64,000 nt of DNA from Microbacterium jejuense (GTDB lineage Bacteria; Actinomycetota; Actinomycetes; Actinomycetales; Microbacteriaceae), in assembly GCF_019511665.1 (NCBI RefSeq), contig NZ_JAEUAW010000009.1, forward strand, positions 97,824-161,823, given 5' to 3'. The position numbers and the translations under genes are program-made. Under the pieces are notes generated by a model. The model saw only the letters and a list, made by a program, of their open reading frames with translations, was not told the DNA's origin and ran no database searches. Below, piece by piece: positions 45,592 to 55,654 of the stretch (position 1 is its first letter; each line of letters opens with the position of its first letter).

Positions 45592-46488
45592 ATGACGGAT
45601 GCCGACGATGACCAGAACGTCGGTGCGGTCGTGCTGGCCTATCATCCTGATGCATCGCTCGTGGACAACGTGCTCGCGCTGGTTCCGCAGGTGTCCGCCG
45701 TCGTTGTGGTGAACAACTCGCCGGCCGCCGAACCCCGACTGTTCGACGAGCTGCGCGGGATCGCGGGGGTCGAGGTCGTGGATCTGCCCGGCAACCTCGG
45801 GGTAGCCGCGGGATTCAATGCAGGCATGCGGAGACTCTTCGATGCGGGCCACCGTTACACGGTGATCTTCGATCAGGACAGCACCGCACCGCCCGGACTC
45901 GTGCAGGGGCTCGTCGATGCTTACCGGTCGTTCGGAGCGGGGGCCGGGATCGTAGGACCGGCACTGCGCTCAGGGGTCACTGGTCACGAGTTCCGGCGTG
46001 AGCGGGGCTCGGGGGTCGGCGTGCGCTCGACGCTCATCAGCTCAGGAGCGCTGTTCTCCCGGGAGGTGGTCGAGCGGATCGGCCTTCACGACGAGGGTCT
46101 TTTCATCGACTACGTCGACCATGACATCAGCCTGCGTGCGGAGCGACGCGGACTCAAGAACCTGAAAGCGTTCGACGTCGTTCTCGACCATCGCTTCGGC
46201 GGAGCCGTCCCGCGGCGCATCTTCGGACGCGACTTCTTCGTAGCCGACTACTCACCCATGCGGCAGTATTACATGTCCAGGAATCGCCTGATCCTGGTCC
46301 GCCGATACGGATTCGGTGGCTGGTTCTGGGAGGATCTGTCGTACATGGTCAAGGCATGGGCGAAGGTGCTTCTGTTCGAACGCGACAGGGGTCGCAAGGT
46401 GGGGGCCTTCCTCCGCGGTGCGCGGGACGGCCTCCGTTACGACGCAAGGCATCGGGATCAGGGCGCGGGCGCGGGAACCACGTCATAG
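45592..46488 (+). CDS. Family 2 glycosyltransferase (rhamnosyltransferase-like)
   Basis: This 298-residue GT-A enzyme resembles rhamnosyltransferases of the RfbN/RfbF group. It has AVVLAYHPDASLVDNVLAL, VVVVNNSPA, LPGNLGVAAGFNAGMRRLFDAG, the metal-binding FDQDSTAPPGL and the acceptor-side FIDYVDHDISLRAERRGLK. The C-terminal part is amphipathic and may touch the membrane. It probably uses the dTDP-L-rhamnose made by this locus. Its end overlaps the convergent membrane-protein gene by 31 bp. Confidence 0.88.
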   Translation: MTDADDDQNVGAVVLAYHPDASLVDNVLALVPQVSAVVVVNNSPAAEPRLFDELRGIAGVEVVDLPGNLGVAAGFNAGMRRLFDAGHRYTVIFDQDSTAPPGLVQGLVDAYRSFGAGAGIVGPALRSGVTGHEFRRERGSGVGVRSTLISSGALFSREVVERIGLHDEGLFIDYVDHDISLRAERRGLKNLKAFDVVLDHRFGGAVPRRIFGRDFFVADYSPMRQYYMSRNRLILVRRYGFGGWFWEDLSYMVKAWAKVLLFERDRGRKVGAFLRGARDGLRYDARHRDQGAGAGTTS

Positions 46489-48455
46489 ACATACTGGGTC
46501 CGTCCTGACCAGGTGAGCCGGCCGGCCGCGACGAGGCAGGACGCGTCGAGTGGTCGGATCGAGACGACGTGGCGCAGCTCTGCGATTCGTTCCTGGACGA
46601 CACACGGTGACGCTCTCACGACGACTGTGTCGGCGAAAGGCTGTTCGAAGTCGATCCCCGAGTCGGCCCAGTCGAATTCGATGTGAGTACCGCCACGGTT
46701 CCACATCGACTCGTGAGCCCGCGTCGGATCCAGCAGTTCCCATCGCTCGCTGTTTGGTCCGATCTGCTGTCGATAGCTGAGCGACGGCACGGCGGTGGCC
46801 GTCATGAGCGACACCATCTCGGCGGAGTCGGCCGCCCACAGGGTTCCGTCGTGCCTACTCGTCTCGCCCCAAGAGAGCAACTGCTGTGCGGATGGACTCT
46901 CTCTGAGGTCGCCGAGGCCGAGGGTCAGCGGTTGCGCAGTGATGGTCACGGCGACCGCGGCCGCGCCGCCCGCCAGCATGGACCATGCCCGTCCGGGCCA
47001 GTAGACGAGGACGAAGACGACAAGCCCCGACACGACGGCGGACAGTGCGACCATCCAGGGAGCGAGTTCAGAGATCAGCCCGGAGGTCAGCAGCGAGATA
47101 CCGCCCCAGACGGACAGGGCTGCGACCGAGACGCCGGAAGCCGCCCCTGTGACGAGGCGCTGGCCGGGAGTGGTGCCGCGGTACAGCGACAAAGTGATGC
47201 AGAACGCCACGACAGCGAGGTATCCCACACCCATCGCGGCGCGGTTCGCGGGGACCCGATTGATCAGTGGGATCGCCGCGCTCCACTCGCCCCAGCTCAC
47301 GAGCGCCCAGGCGGCCCAGAACAGTGTCGGAACCAATACCGCGAGGACGACCCATCGCGAGCGCGCGCCACCGCGCAGGCGTCCCGTCAGGAGAACGACG
47401 ATGACCGCGGCGGCGAGAGCGAGGTAGGAGGTGGTGACTTCCGACTGATTTGAGCTCGCACCGACGGTTTGGAACCGCAGCCAGCCGAGGTTCGTCGCGC
47501 CGAACACGAAACCCGGGTCCAGTGCCTGCCCACCGCTCTGCCGCAGTCCGGGATAGACCGTCGACAGGCCCGCCGCGATCGCGTCGCGGCTCTCCCAGAA
47601 CAGCGCTGCCGTCCATGCCAGGCCGGAAGCGGTCACGGCTGCGATCGCGGCGATCCGCGCTCGGAGGGGCGACCGGTCCGTTAGGATCACCACTGCAGTC
47701 GCGAGCACGATGGGCAGACCCACAACGATCGCCGTCGGCTGGTAGTACGTCGGTGTCCGCGCCAGCAGGATGCCTGCGACAACGAAAGCGCATGCGCTCA
47801 CTAGCCACCTGCGAGAAGACAGAGCGCGTGAACCGTGCACTGCGAGGGCGCAACCTGCCGCGACGAAGCCCATTGTGTTGACTGGAATTCCCGACCACCA
47901 CGCCGTTGCCGGAGACGCGGCGACGACGACCGCTGCGAGATATCCCCACCGTAGCTGTCCCGAGATCGCTCGGAACAGCACGGGTACGCCGAGGAACAGC
48001 AGGTAGCTCGGGAGCCACCATTTGAGCGCGAAGAGCATCTCGGCGGGCACAAGCGGCGCCAGGTGGAAGAGTGTGCTCTCAAAGAAGACCAGGTCGGAGA
48101 CCGGTCCAGTGGGCAATTGGGCGAACAGATCGCCCGAAGCGCTCAATGGAAGTACTGCTGAATCGCCGTGGCGGGTGATCTGCCCCAGCCAGATGGGGGA
48201 CCCGGTGCCGAACTCGTCCGCCCGAACGCTCTGGTAGCCACCGAGGTGAAACCCGAGAGGATGCTGCGGATCCTCACGCAGAGCACTGATGCCGATGTTG
48301 GACGTCGTCGCTCCGAGCAAGATGAGGGAAAGGTAGAGCAGAGTCGGAACTGCGAAGACCAGGAAGCCGAGTCGTCGACGCCTCCGGGCTGAGAGATCTT
48401 CGGGAGGTGACGGGGCGCGGGGCGCGGTCATGGTGAAAATGGGGGGTGCTGACAC
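46458..48455 (-). CDS. Large polytopic membrane protein, GT-C/YfhO-like
   Basis: This ~665-residue protein has a cytoplasmic N-terminus with an Arg run (ARRRRRLGF), about 13 membrane helices and a ~130-residue C-terminal extracellular domain (SYRQQIGPNSERWELLDP..., SIRPLDASCLVAAGRLTW). The first large loop contains YQSVRADEFGTGSPIWLGQ, where ADE occupies the usual acidic GT-C catalytic position. It may add a sugar or other decoration to the polymer outside the cell (inference). The GTG start is favoured by AGAGGA 6 nt upstream; an internal ATG nine codons later (48431) is the alternative. Confidence 0.72.
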   Translation of the reverse strand: MSAPPIFTMTAPRAPSPPEDLSARRRRRLGFLVFAVPTLLYLSLILLGATTSNIGISALREDPQHPLGFHLGGYQSVRADEFGTGSPIWLGQITRHGDSAVLPLSASGDLFAQLPTGPVSDLVFFESTLFHLAPLVPAEMLFALKWWLPSYLLFLGVPVLFRAISGQLRWGYLAAVVVAASPATAWWSGIPVNTMGFVAAGCALAVHGSRALSSRRWLVSACAFVVAGILLARTPTYYQPTAIVVGLPIVLATAVVILTDRSPLRARIAAIAAVTASGLAWTAALFWESRDAIAAGLSTVYPGLRQSGGQALDPGFVFGATNLGWLRFQTVGASSNQSEVTTSYLALAAAVIVVLLTGRLRGGARSRWVVLAVLVPTLFWAAWALVSWGEWSAAIPLINRVPANRAAMGVGYLAVVAFCITLSLYRGTTPGQRLVTGAASGVSVAALSVWGGISLLTSGLISELAPWMVALSAVVSGLVVFVLVYWPGRAWSMLAGGAAAVAVTITAQPLTLGLGDLRESPSAQQLLSWGETSRHDGTLWAADSAEMVSLMTATAVPSLSYRQQIGPNSERWELLDPTRAHESMWNRGGTHIEFDWADSGIDFEQPFADTVVVRASPCVVQERIAELRHVVSIRPLDASCLVAAGRLTWSGRTQYVYDVVPAPAP

Positions 48456-48532
48456 AGCGGTCCTCTCGAGCGAGCAGTAAGCCCGAGCGTGGGGGCAACA
48501 CAAGCTAACACGAGGTGTTCGGACGACTGGGC

Positions 48533-48538
48533 TAGACT
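48533..48538 (+). promoter_or_regulatory. -10 box (TAGACT) of the GT2 gene
   Basis: TAGACT 8 nt before the GTG; the leader is at most a few nucleotides. Confidence 0.5.
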
Positions 48539-48546
48539 CGTGCGGC

Positions 48547-49437
48547 GTGACTGCCGAGATTTTCGTGCCCTTCTGGGGTGACCCGGCCCTTTTGTTCGCG
48601 ACCGTCGAATCGGTGCGGGCGATGAACGACCGGGACTGGCGCCTCATCATCCTGGATGACTGCTACCCGGATGACTCCGTTCCCGCGTATTTCGAGCGAC
48701 TGTCGGACGATCGGGTGGAGTACGTCCGCAATGAGCGGAACCTGGGCATCACCGACAACTACCGCGAGGCGATCCGCCGAGCGACGGCCGACCACATCAC
48801 GATTCTGGGCTGCGACGATCTTGTCCACCCGAACTACCTGGCCGTGGTGCGACGCACGCTGCAGGCAGTGCCGCATGCCGACGTCGTCCAGCCCGGGGTC
48901 GTAGTCATCGACGAAACCGGCCGAAGCGTCCGTCCGTTGGTCGACCGTGTCAAGTCCGGTCTTCTTGCGCCCCGGGGTGGGTCGGGGATCGCGGTGCTGT
49001 CCGGCGAGGCGATGGCCACGAGTCTCATCCGCGGCGACTGGCTCTACTGGCCCTCGTTGACCTTCCGGACCGAGACGCTGAGACGCATCGATTTCCGCGA
49101 TGGACTCCCGATCATCCAGGACCTCGCGCTGCTGATGGACATCGCTTTCCAAGGTGGGACGCTCGCCTTCAACCCCGAGGTCGCGTTCTCATACCGGCGA
49201 CACGGCGGCAGCGCCTCCCAGAAGACGCTGCTGGATGGGCGGCGCTTCCGGGACGAACGGACGTACTATGCGGAGGCGCGCCGACTCGCCCTGTCGCAGC
49301 GCTGGAAGCGCACAGCACGAGCCGCTCGACTCCGTGCGATGTCGCGGCTACACGCAGCGGCGGAGCTTCCCTCGGTCATCCGGCACGGCAACAGGGCCGG
49401 GGTAGAATCGACCATCGCCCATATTTTCGCTGTCTAG
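48547..49437 (+). CDS. Family 2 glycosyltransferase
   Basis: This 296-residue GT-A enzyme has EIFVPFWGDPALLFATVESV, LIILDDCYPDD (nucleotide binding), VRNERNLGITDNYREAI, the metal site LGCDDLVHPNYL and the base region IIQDLALLMDIAF. The Arg-rich C-terminus (SQRWKRTARAARLRAMSR) may bind the membrane surface. It likely adds a sugar to the wall glycan; donor is unknown. A TAGAAT sequence near its 3' end could serve as promoter for the following epimerase gene. Confidence 0.87.
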   Translation: MTAEIFVPFWGDPALLFATVESVRAMNDRDWRLIILDDCYPDDSVPAYFERLSDDRVEYVRNERNLGITDNYREAIRRATADHITILGCDDLVHPNYLAVVRRTLQAVPHADVVQPGVVVIDETGRSVRPLVDRVKSGLLAPRGGSGIAVLSGEAMATSLIRGDWLYWPSLTFRTETLRRIDFRDGLPIIQDLALLMDIAFQGGTLAFNPEVAFSYRRHGGSASQKTLLDGRRFRDERTYYAEARRLALSQRWKRTARAARLRAMSRLHAAAELPSVIRHGNRAGVESTIAHIFAV

Positions 49438-49489
49438 CGCTCTGTCCGCGCATTCGTGATGGCGGGACGAGCATCCAAGGAACTTCGTC

Positions 49490-50626
49490 ATGCCCAAGAA
49501 CGTCCTGATCACGGGAGGCGCCGGTTTTATCGGCACGCGCCTCGCCGCGCGTTTCGCTGCCGACGGTCACCGCGTGACGGTGCTCGACTCACTGATCGCC
49601 CAGGTGCATGGCGACGACCCGGAGCGTACGTCCCCGCTCCTGCGGAGCCTCGACGGTGTCGCCACCGTCGTCCGCGGTACCGTCACCTCGGCTGATGACA
49701 TCCGAAGCGCGCTCGACGGCGCCGAGATCGTCGTCCATCTGGCCGCAGAAACGGGCACCGGGCAGTCGATGTATGAGATCGACCGTTACACCGAGGCGAA
49801 CGTCGGCGGTACGGCGAAGCTCCTGGACATCCTGGCGAACGAGCCGCACTCGGTCGATCGCGTCGTGATCGCATCGTCGCGGTCCATCTACGGGGAGGGT
49901 GCCTACAGGACGGAAGACGGGCGGATCGTCTATCCGCCGCATCGAGCCGACGCGGACATGGCGGCCGGTGACTTCGCCGTGCATATGTCCGGGGAGGGGC
50001 CCCTCGACATGGTGCCCACCACCGAGGAGGCGAAGCTGCACCCGTCGAGTGTCTACGGGATCACGAAGCAGATGCAGGAGTCACTCATCATGACGGTCTG
50101 CCCGACGCTGGGCATCGAGCCGGTTTCGCTTCGCTACCAGAACGTGTACGGTCCGGGGCAGTCGCTCAAGAATCCGTATACCGGCATCCTGTCGATCTTC
50201 TCCACCCTCATTCGGCAGGACAAGCAGATCAACATCTTCGAAGACGGTCTCGAGAGCCGCGACTTCGTCTACATCGACGACGTGGTCGAAGCCACCTTCC
50301 TTGCCGCCATCACTCCCGCTGCCGCGGGACAGGTGATGAACGTCGGCTCGGGCGTTGCCACCACCGTGAACGACGTGGTCGAGGCCCTCGCCGCTGCGTA
50401 CGGCCGGAACGTCTCGTCAAGGGTCTCGGGAAACTACCGACTCGGTGACATCCGCCACAACGTCGCCGACGTGACGCGGCTCGCCGACGTTCTGGATTTC
50501 CGGCCGCGGGTCTCGTTCGAAGAGGGTGTGAAGAGATTCGCGGACTGGGTGGTGACCGAGCCGGTGGAGGGTGGGTCATACGAGCGCTCGCTCAGCGAGA
50601 TGGCCACACGGAACCTCCTGAAATGA
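49490..50626 (+). CDS. NAD-dependent epimerase/dehydratase (extended SDR)
   Basis: This 378-residue extended SDR has the NAD motif [36 protein letters not shown], and the catalytic pair in SSVYGITKQMQ. The segment RYQNVYGPGQSLKNPYTGILSIF resembles nucleotide-sugar epimerases, including dTDP-L-rhamnose 4-epimerases. AAGGAA precedes the ATG. It overlaps the acyltransferase gene by 4 bp (ATGA). It likely supplies one more activated sugar for the polymer; the exact sugar cannot be told. Confidence 0.87.
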   Translation: MPKNVLITGGAGFIGTRLAARFAADGHRVTVLDSLIAQVHGDDPERTSPLLRSLDGVATVVRGTVTSADDIRSALDGAEIVVHLAAETGTGQSMYEIDRYTEANVGGTAKLLDILANEPHSVDRVVIASSRSIYGEGAYRTEDGRIVYPPHRADADMAAGDFAVHMSGEGPLDMVPTTEEAKLHPSSVYGITKQMQESLIMTVCPTLGIEPVSLRYQNVYGPGQSLKNPYTGILSIFSTLIRQDKQINIFEDGLESRDFVYIDDVVEATFLAAITPAAAGQVMNVGSGVATTVNDVVEALAAAYGRNVSSRVSGNYRLGDIRHNVADVTRLADVLDFRPRVSFEEGVKRFADWVVTEPVEGGSYERSLSEMATRNLLK

Positions 50627-52785
50627 CGGTTGCCGAGGCCACTCGAACAGGTCGCGTCGATCGAAAGAGCGAGCCGCGGGCGTTCCTGCCCGAAGTGCAG
50701 GCACTGCGCGCCGTCGCCGTACTGCTGGTCGTCGTCTACCACATATACCCGGGCAAGCTGCCGGGCGGGTTCGTCGGCGTCGACGTGTTCTTCGCCATTT
50801 CCGGTTTCCTGATCACGTCCCATCTGCTGAGTTCGCTGCTGACGCGGGGCACGATCAGAATTTCCCGATTCTGGGCTAACCGCATCTGGCGGCTCCTGCC
50901 CGCGTCGCTGTTCGTGCTCGCGGCATGCTGGATCTTCACCCTCCTCTACACACCGGTCACCGTCGCCTCAGACACCTTCAAGCAGATCGGCGCCGCATCG
51001 GCGTACGTCGAGAACTGGGTTCTTGCGATCGACTCCGTCGACTACCTCGCACGTGACAACGCTCCCACGATCGTGCAGCACTACTGGTCGCTGTCGGTGG
51101 AGGAGCAGTTCTACATCCTGTGGCCGCTGCTGCTCATCAGTACCGCCCTCGTGGTGGGCAAGCTCGCCGCGCGCAGAAGCGGGTCCACCGACGCCGCCAG
51201 GGTCCGCGGCCTGTGGATCGTGATGATCGCCGTCGCGGTCGGATCGTTCATCTTCTCGGTCGTCGAGACGCGCCTCCTTCCTGCTCACGCCTACTTCGAC
51301 ACCTTCACTCGCGCGTGGGAGTTCGCGGCGGGTGGCCTGCTCGCCCTCGTCATCGTCACTTTCCGGGACCGGATCGAGACCTTCCGCGGGCATCGTCTGG
51401 TCGGTTTCGCGGGCCTCCCGTTCATCGCCGGCATGGCGTTGATCTTCGCATCCGGGCTCCTCATGAACTCGTCCACGCCGTTTCCCAGCGGCTGGGCGGG
51501 AATCCCGGTGGTGGGAACGCTGCTCGTCATCGCCGGTGGTCTCCCTCGCGCCCGTCCGTTCGCAGTGGCTGTCCAATGGCGACCAGTGCAGTTCTTCGGC
51601 GACATCTCGTACTCGCTGTATCTGTGGCACTGGCCGTTGATCATCGGATTCGCGATCGTCGTCGAGCGACGCCACACCACGGTCGAAGGGCTGGTGATTC
51701 TGGCGGTTGCCATCGGGCTGGCATGGCTGACGAAGATCACTATCGAAGACCCGATCCGCCGCGTGGGTAGGCGGGCAAAGCCGGTGTGGCCTTCATTCCT
51801 GCTCGCAGCCCTCGGTGCGACGATCCTCATCTCAGCGTCGTTGTTCGTCGTGAACGACCGCGCCCAGGCCGCCGCCGCTGCGGAAGCAGAGCGCGCGGCC
51901 GCGATCACCGATGAGAGCGGATGCGTGGGGGCGAATGCAACCTTGGGAACGTCGGACTGCGCTGATCCGTTCCAGCCGACAGCCGGCAGCAACCCCGTCC
52001 TGCCATATAAGGACCTTGACAAGGACTGGTGCCTCACATGGTTCGACGAGGATTGGCGGACCTGCACGTTCGGCGATACCGCGGGCACGAACGGCACCAT
52101 GGCGATCGTCGGCGACTCTCACGCTGCAGCACTGACCAATCCGCTTGGCGAGTACCTTCGCGAACGCGGATGGAAGCTCGTCACCTTCACCCGGTTCGGC
52201 TGCCCCGGCCTGTCGCCGACGCCCATCGGCCTGCGCGCGCAGACCCCGGAGATGGAAGCTGCATGCGCCGAGTGGTCGGCGCGTGTCACCGACGAGATTT
52301 CGTCGCGCACCGACATCGACACCGTGCTGTACACGTCATACGAATCCGCCTACGCGACACCCGCGTACCCGGGCGCCGTGCAGTTGACCTCTGACGACAT
52401 CATCCAGACACTCGGCCGCGTCGCCGACTCCGGCAAGAACGTGATCCTGCTGCATGACTTCCCGCGGACCTCGGGTACAGACGTTCCGACCTGCATCGCC
52501 CAGACACATGATCCGATGGCCGATTGCAGCGTCGCACTCGCAGACGGGTATCCGCCGGTGCCGCACAGCGTGGCGGCAGAGAAACTAGGTGGTCGGATCC
52601 GCACCGTCGACTCGCGGGCTGCGCTCTGCGACTCAGACCGGTGCTACCAGTTGGTCGGCGATGTCGTGGCTTATGCCGACGATAACCACATCAGCGAGAG
52701 TTTCGCCCGGTCGTTGATGCCGTACCTCGGTCCGGCCATCCTCGACGGAGCCCCGCTGGAGCCCACCGCAGGCAAGGGACAGTGA
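50623..52785 (+). CDS. OafA-type acyltransferase with C-terminal SGNH domain
   Basis: This 720-residue membrane protein has an acyltransferase-3 part (about 20-400, ten or so helices; LRAVAVLLVVVYHIYPG with the catalytic His, GGFVGVDVFFAISGFLIT, WSLSVEEQFYILWPLLL, YSLYLWHWPLIIG) and an extracellular SGNH hydrolase-like domain (about 440-720) with the nucleophile block IVGDSHAAAL. Such fusions O-acetylate surface polysaccharides or peptidoglycan. Given its place, the target is probably the locus polymer. It is coupled to the upstream epimerase. Confidence 0.92.
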   Translation: MTVAEATRTGRVDRKSEPRAFLPEVQALRAVAVLLVVVYHIYPGKLPGGFVGVDVFFAISGFLITSHLLSSLLTRGTIRISRFWANRIWRLLPASLFVLAACWIFTLLYTPVTVASDTFKQIGAASAYVENWVLAIDSVDYLARDNAPTIVQHYWSLSVEEQFYILWPLLLISTALVVGKLAARRSGSTDAARVRGLWIVMIAVAVGSFIFSVVETRLLPAHAYFDTFTRAWEFAAGGLLALVIVTFRDRIETFRGHRLVGFAGLPFIAGMALIFASGLLMNSSTPFPSGWAGIPVVGTLLVIAGGLPRARPFAVAVQWRPVQFFGDISYSLYLWHWPLIIGFAIVVERRHTTVEGLVILAVAIGLAWLTKITIEDPIRRVGRRAKPVWPSFLLAALGATILISASLFVVNDRAQAAAAAEAERAAAITDESGCVGANATLGTSDCADPFQPTAGSNPVLPYKDLDKDWCLTWFDEDWRTCTFGDTAGTNGTMAIVGDSHAAALTNPLGEYLRERGWKLVTFTRFGCPGLSPTPIGLRAQTPEMEAACAEWSARVTDEISSRTDIDTVLYTSYESAYATPAYPGAVQLTSDDIIQTLGRVADSGKNVILLHDFPRTSGTDVPTCIAQTHDPMADCSVALADGYPPVPHSVAAEKLGGRIRTVDSRAALCDSDRCYQLVGDVVAYADDNHISESFARSLMPYLGPAILDGAPLEPTAGKGQ

Positions 52786-52792
52786 GTTTGTA

Positions 52793-53890
52793 ATGCCCCG
52801 AGTTCTCGTCGATCTGTTGTCATTCACCGGCACCAAGGGTGGGATGGAGACGTACACCCGCGAGCTCTACGCTGCCATCGGGCGCGCCCCCGCCGGGTAC
52901 GAGTTCGTCGGCTTCGTTAGCCGCGAAGGCGCCGCACTCGATACTTCCTGGTTCCCCGGCCGGATTGTCGAATCAGGGATCAGCGGAGAGAACCGGTTCG
53001 AATGGGCGTGGGGAGAGCTGACGCAGGTCTCCCGTGCCGCTTCCCGGGAGCGGGTCGATCTGATCCACGCACCCGCGACACTCGGCCCTCGCAGGGCTTC
53101 AGTGCCCACGGTGCTCACGATTCACGACGTGCTCTATTTCAGCCATCCGGAGCACATGTCGACGCCGCTCTACACCGAGCCGGTGAAGTGGATGGAGAAG
53201 CAGGCGTCTCGGAACGCCGCCCGAATCGTGACGATCAGCCCCACCTCCGCGAGCGAGATCACGAAGTACCTTCACGTGCCGGGCGAGCGAATCGACGTGG
53301 TACCGCTCGCGGGTTCAGCGCCCAAGGGTGTCGAGCGTGCGCGTGCCGGCGAAGAGGGTCCGCTCATCCTCGCAATGGGCAATCGTCGTCCTCACAAAAA
53401 CTGGGCCGCACTCATTCGCGCGACGGCTCTGATCCCGGAAGACAAGCGGGCGCGGATCGTGATCACCGGTGGGCGCGGGGAGGACCCCCTCACGCCAATC
53501 GTCGACGAGTATGGGGTCGCCGATTGGGTTGACCTACGGGGATGGGTCAACGATGAGGAAGTCGCCCGTCTCTACTCCGTCGCGACGGCGCTGGCCATCC
53601 CCTCCTTCGCCGAAGGATTCTCGCTACCCACCATCGAGGCGATGGCTGCCGGTATCCCGACGCTCCTGAGCGACATCGATGTGCACCGCTACGTGGGCGG
53701 TGACGCCGCGCACTACTTCGACCCGACGGATGACGCGGATGTCGCGCGCGCGATCACCGATGTGGTCACGAACGCCGCTTTGCGAGCTCAGATGGTCCGG
53801 GCGGGGTACGCCCAGGCAGCCGGGTTCTCATGGGATCGAACGGCAAGCGAGACGCTGTCAGTGTTCGACAAGGTGCTGGGTCGACACTGA
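52793..53890 (+). CDS. Family 4 glycosyltransferase (GT1/GT4 type)
   Basis: This 365-residue GT-B enzyme has the N-terminal motif LLSFTGTKGGMETYTRELY, TVLTIHDVLYFSHPEHMS, ARIVTISPTSASEI and the donor-site block IPSFAEGFSLPTIEAMAAGIPTLLSDI with the two conserved Glu residues. It resembles mannosyl- and rhamnosyltransferases of wall-polymer clusters. It starts 7 bp after the acyltransferase stop and is the last gene of this rightward operon; the convergent flippase gene ends only 5 bp away. Confidence 0.93.
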   Translation: MPRVLVDLLSFTGTKGGMETYTRELYAAIGRAPAGYEFVGFVSREGAALDTSWFPGRIVESGISGENRFEWAWGELTQVSRAASRERVDLIHAPATLGPRRASVPTVLTIHDVLYFSHPEHMSTPLYTEPVKWMEKQASRNAARIVTISPTSASEITKYLHVPGERIDVVPLAGSAPKGVERARAGEEGPLILAMGNRRPHKNWAALIRATALIPEDKRARIVITGGRGEDPLTPIVDEYGVADWVDLRGWVNDEEVARLYSVATALAIPSFAEGFSLPTIEAMAAGIPTLLSDIDVHRYVGGDAAHYFDPTDDADVARAITDVVTNAALRAQMVRAGYAQAAGFSWDRTASETLSVFDKVLGRH

Positions 53891-53895
53891 ACCGG

Positions 53896-55185
53896 TCATG
53901 TCGCCGGGTCGGACGTCTCCGTCGGTTCCTGTCGCGACGCGGTCGCGTCGCTGTGTGAACGAAGGCCCAGGGCGTGCACGCCCACGCCGATGAGCGGCGC
54001 CGCGACCAGAGCGACCAGAATCCCTTGAGGGCGGGCGATGGGCACGCTCAGAAGCACCACCAACGCCACAGAGGCGGCGGCCCACCCTGCGAGGTACCAG
54101 CCGTGGTGTCCTGCAGCGAGGACCGCAGGACCCGTGATGCAAAGGAGCCCGGTCAGACCAGCGCTCAGCACGATGAACGCGTAGGCCGCAGGGGGCAGTG
54201 CGTACCGATCGCCATAGAGCAGCTGGATGACCCAGGGCCCGACCCAGATGGCGGCTACGGCGAGGACGGACGATGCACCGAGAAGAGCACCGCTCCAGAC
54301 CAACACGCGCCGTCGCGCCGAGATGGGGTGATCACGGAAGGTCACGACGAGGTAGCTCTGAAGCGCCAGCAGAGGGATGACCAGGGGAGCGCGTGTGAGC
54401 GTGATCACGAGGATGAGCGATGCAAGCAGGCCAGGGGTGACGCTCTGGCGGGTGATACCCAGCAGGAACGGCAGGCCGCTGATCATCAGACCGGTCGCCG
54501 TGGAGGCGAGCACCGTCGAGACGCTGTTGCGCGAGAGTCCGCGCAATCCCACGTCGATCGCCGCATCGCGCCGCACCCTACGCCCGGTGAAAAGCCATAC
54601 TCCGACGATCGCGATCGCGAACGGCAAAGCGACCGCCCACCCGAGCGCGATGGTGCCGGCGCCGAGCGCGAGCGCGACGCAGATGAGGCAGAGCCGGATC
54701 GCTGAGTCGGTCACTGTCATGGCGGCGACTCCGCCCCAGTCGCGCACGCCGTACAAGGCGCCGCTGAGGAGAGCGACGAAACAGTATCCGACGGTGGCGA
54801 CAAGGAGCGCCAACACCAAGGGTGCGCCTTCTGCGCCGAACAGGGACGGGGCCCACAGCGGCGAGCTCGCTCCGATGAGCACGAGGGCGACCGCGCTCGC
54901 GCAGAGGCCGAACGCGGCGATCGCTCGCCACGCGGGCCGCTCCTCGGCGGCGCGTATGTGAGTCGCCCGGGTCACCTCCTGTTGCAGGCCCGCCAACGCC
55001 GACACGACGAGGTAGACGATCGACCAGAAGACGCTGAAGGCTACGTACTCTGAGGCTGCGACGAATCCCGGGACGAGCGCCTGAATGATGTAACCGATGG
55101 CGCCAGCGATCGCTGTGGCCGCGAGGACATACGCCAATCCCCGGCGACCCGATGCCGCTCCACGCGACGACGAGGGCTCACTCAT
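53896..55185 (-). CDS. Polysaccharide flippase (Wzx/MurJ-like superfamily)
   Basis: This 429-residue protein has about twelve membrane helices and the short loops of the MATE/Wzx-like exporter superfamily (GAIGYIIQALVPGFVAASEYVAFSVFWSIVYLV, LVIPLLALQSYLVVTF, LYGDRYALPPAAYAFIVLSAGL). It could flip a lipid-linked oligosaccharide. It is the third gene of a tightly overlapped leftward set with a DUF2304 protein and a polyprenyl-phosphate sugar synthase-like GT2, a combination that suggests flipping of a polyprenyl-phosphate sugar donor (inference). Confidence 0.85.
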   Translation of the reverse strand: MSEPSSSRGAASGRRGLAYVLAATAIAGAIGYIIQALVPGFVAASEYVAFSVFWSIVYLVVSALAGLQQEVTRATHIRAAEERPAWRAIAAFGLCASAVALVLIGASSPLWAPSLFGAEGAPLVLALLVATVGYCFVALLSGALYGVRDWGGVAAMTVTDSAIRLCLICVALALGAGTIALGWAVALPFAIAIVGVWLFTGRRVRRDAAIDVGLRGLSRNSVSTVLASTATGLMISGLPFLLGITRQSVTPGLLASLILVITLTRAPLVIPLLALQSYLVVTFRDHPISARRRVLVWSGALLGASSVLAVAAIWVGPWVIQLLYGDRYALPPAAYAFIVLSAGLTGLLCITGPAVLAAGHHGWYLAGWAAASVALVVLLSVPIARPQGILVALVAAPLIGVGVHALGLRSHSDATASRQEPTETSDPAT

Positions 55186-55654
55186 CGGGGCGGTCGGTCT
55201 GGGAGGACACGGCCGCTTCCGTCATCTCGGCATCGTCACGGCGCAAGGCATCTGTGGGCTGCGAGGCGCTCTCGGTCGACGGATCTGCATGCGATGCGCC
55301 GGCAGCGTCGCGGCCGTCAGGAGCGATGCCATCGAGGCGGGCATGCAGGATAGCCACCTCTTCGGCCAGCCGACGCGTCTCATCTTCCACCTGGGAGAGC
55401 TCCCAGGAGAGGTGGAGCGAAACACCGATGAGGAGCAGGGTCGCGAGTGCGAACAGCAGGTTGGCTGGAACGGCCACTCCGAGAAGTCGGGTGAGGCCGA
55501 ACAGGAGCTCGGGGAAGATTCCGAGGATCAGCACAGCCAGAGCGATCACAAGCCACAGGACGGCGTACTTCTCACGCAGCCGCCGCGTCAGGAGCAGCCA
55601 CATGACGAAACTCAGGATTCCCAGGGCGATGACGATTCCGAGAGCGATGATCAC
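55178..55654 (-). CDS. DUF2304 family membrane protein
   Basis: This 158-residue protein has three membrane helices (VIIALGIVIALGILSFVMWLLL; YAVLWLVIALAVLILGIFPELL; ANLLFALATLLLIGVSLHLSWELS) and an acidic/Ser-rich cytoplasmic tail with a short coiled coil (QVEDETRRLAEEVAILHARL). DUF2304 proteins typically sit next to dolichol-phosphate-mannose-synthase-like glycosyltransferases, as here, and may anchor or assist them. The GTG overlaps the upstream gene stop (GTGA), and its end overlaps the flippase start. Confidence 0.87.
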   Translation of the reverse strand: MIIALGIVIALGILSFVMWLLLTRRLREKYAVLWLVIALAVLILGIFPELLFGLTRLLGVAVPANLLFALATLLLIGVSLHLSWELSQVEDETRRLAEEVAILHARLDGIAPDGRDAAGASHADPSTESASQPTDALRRDDAEMTEAAVSSQTDRPDE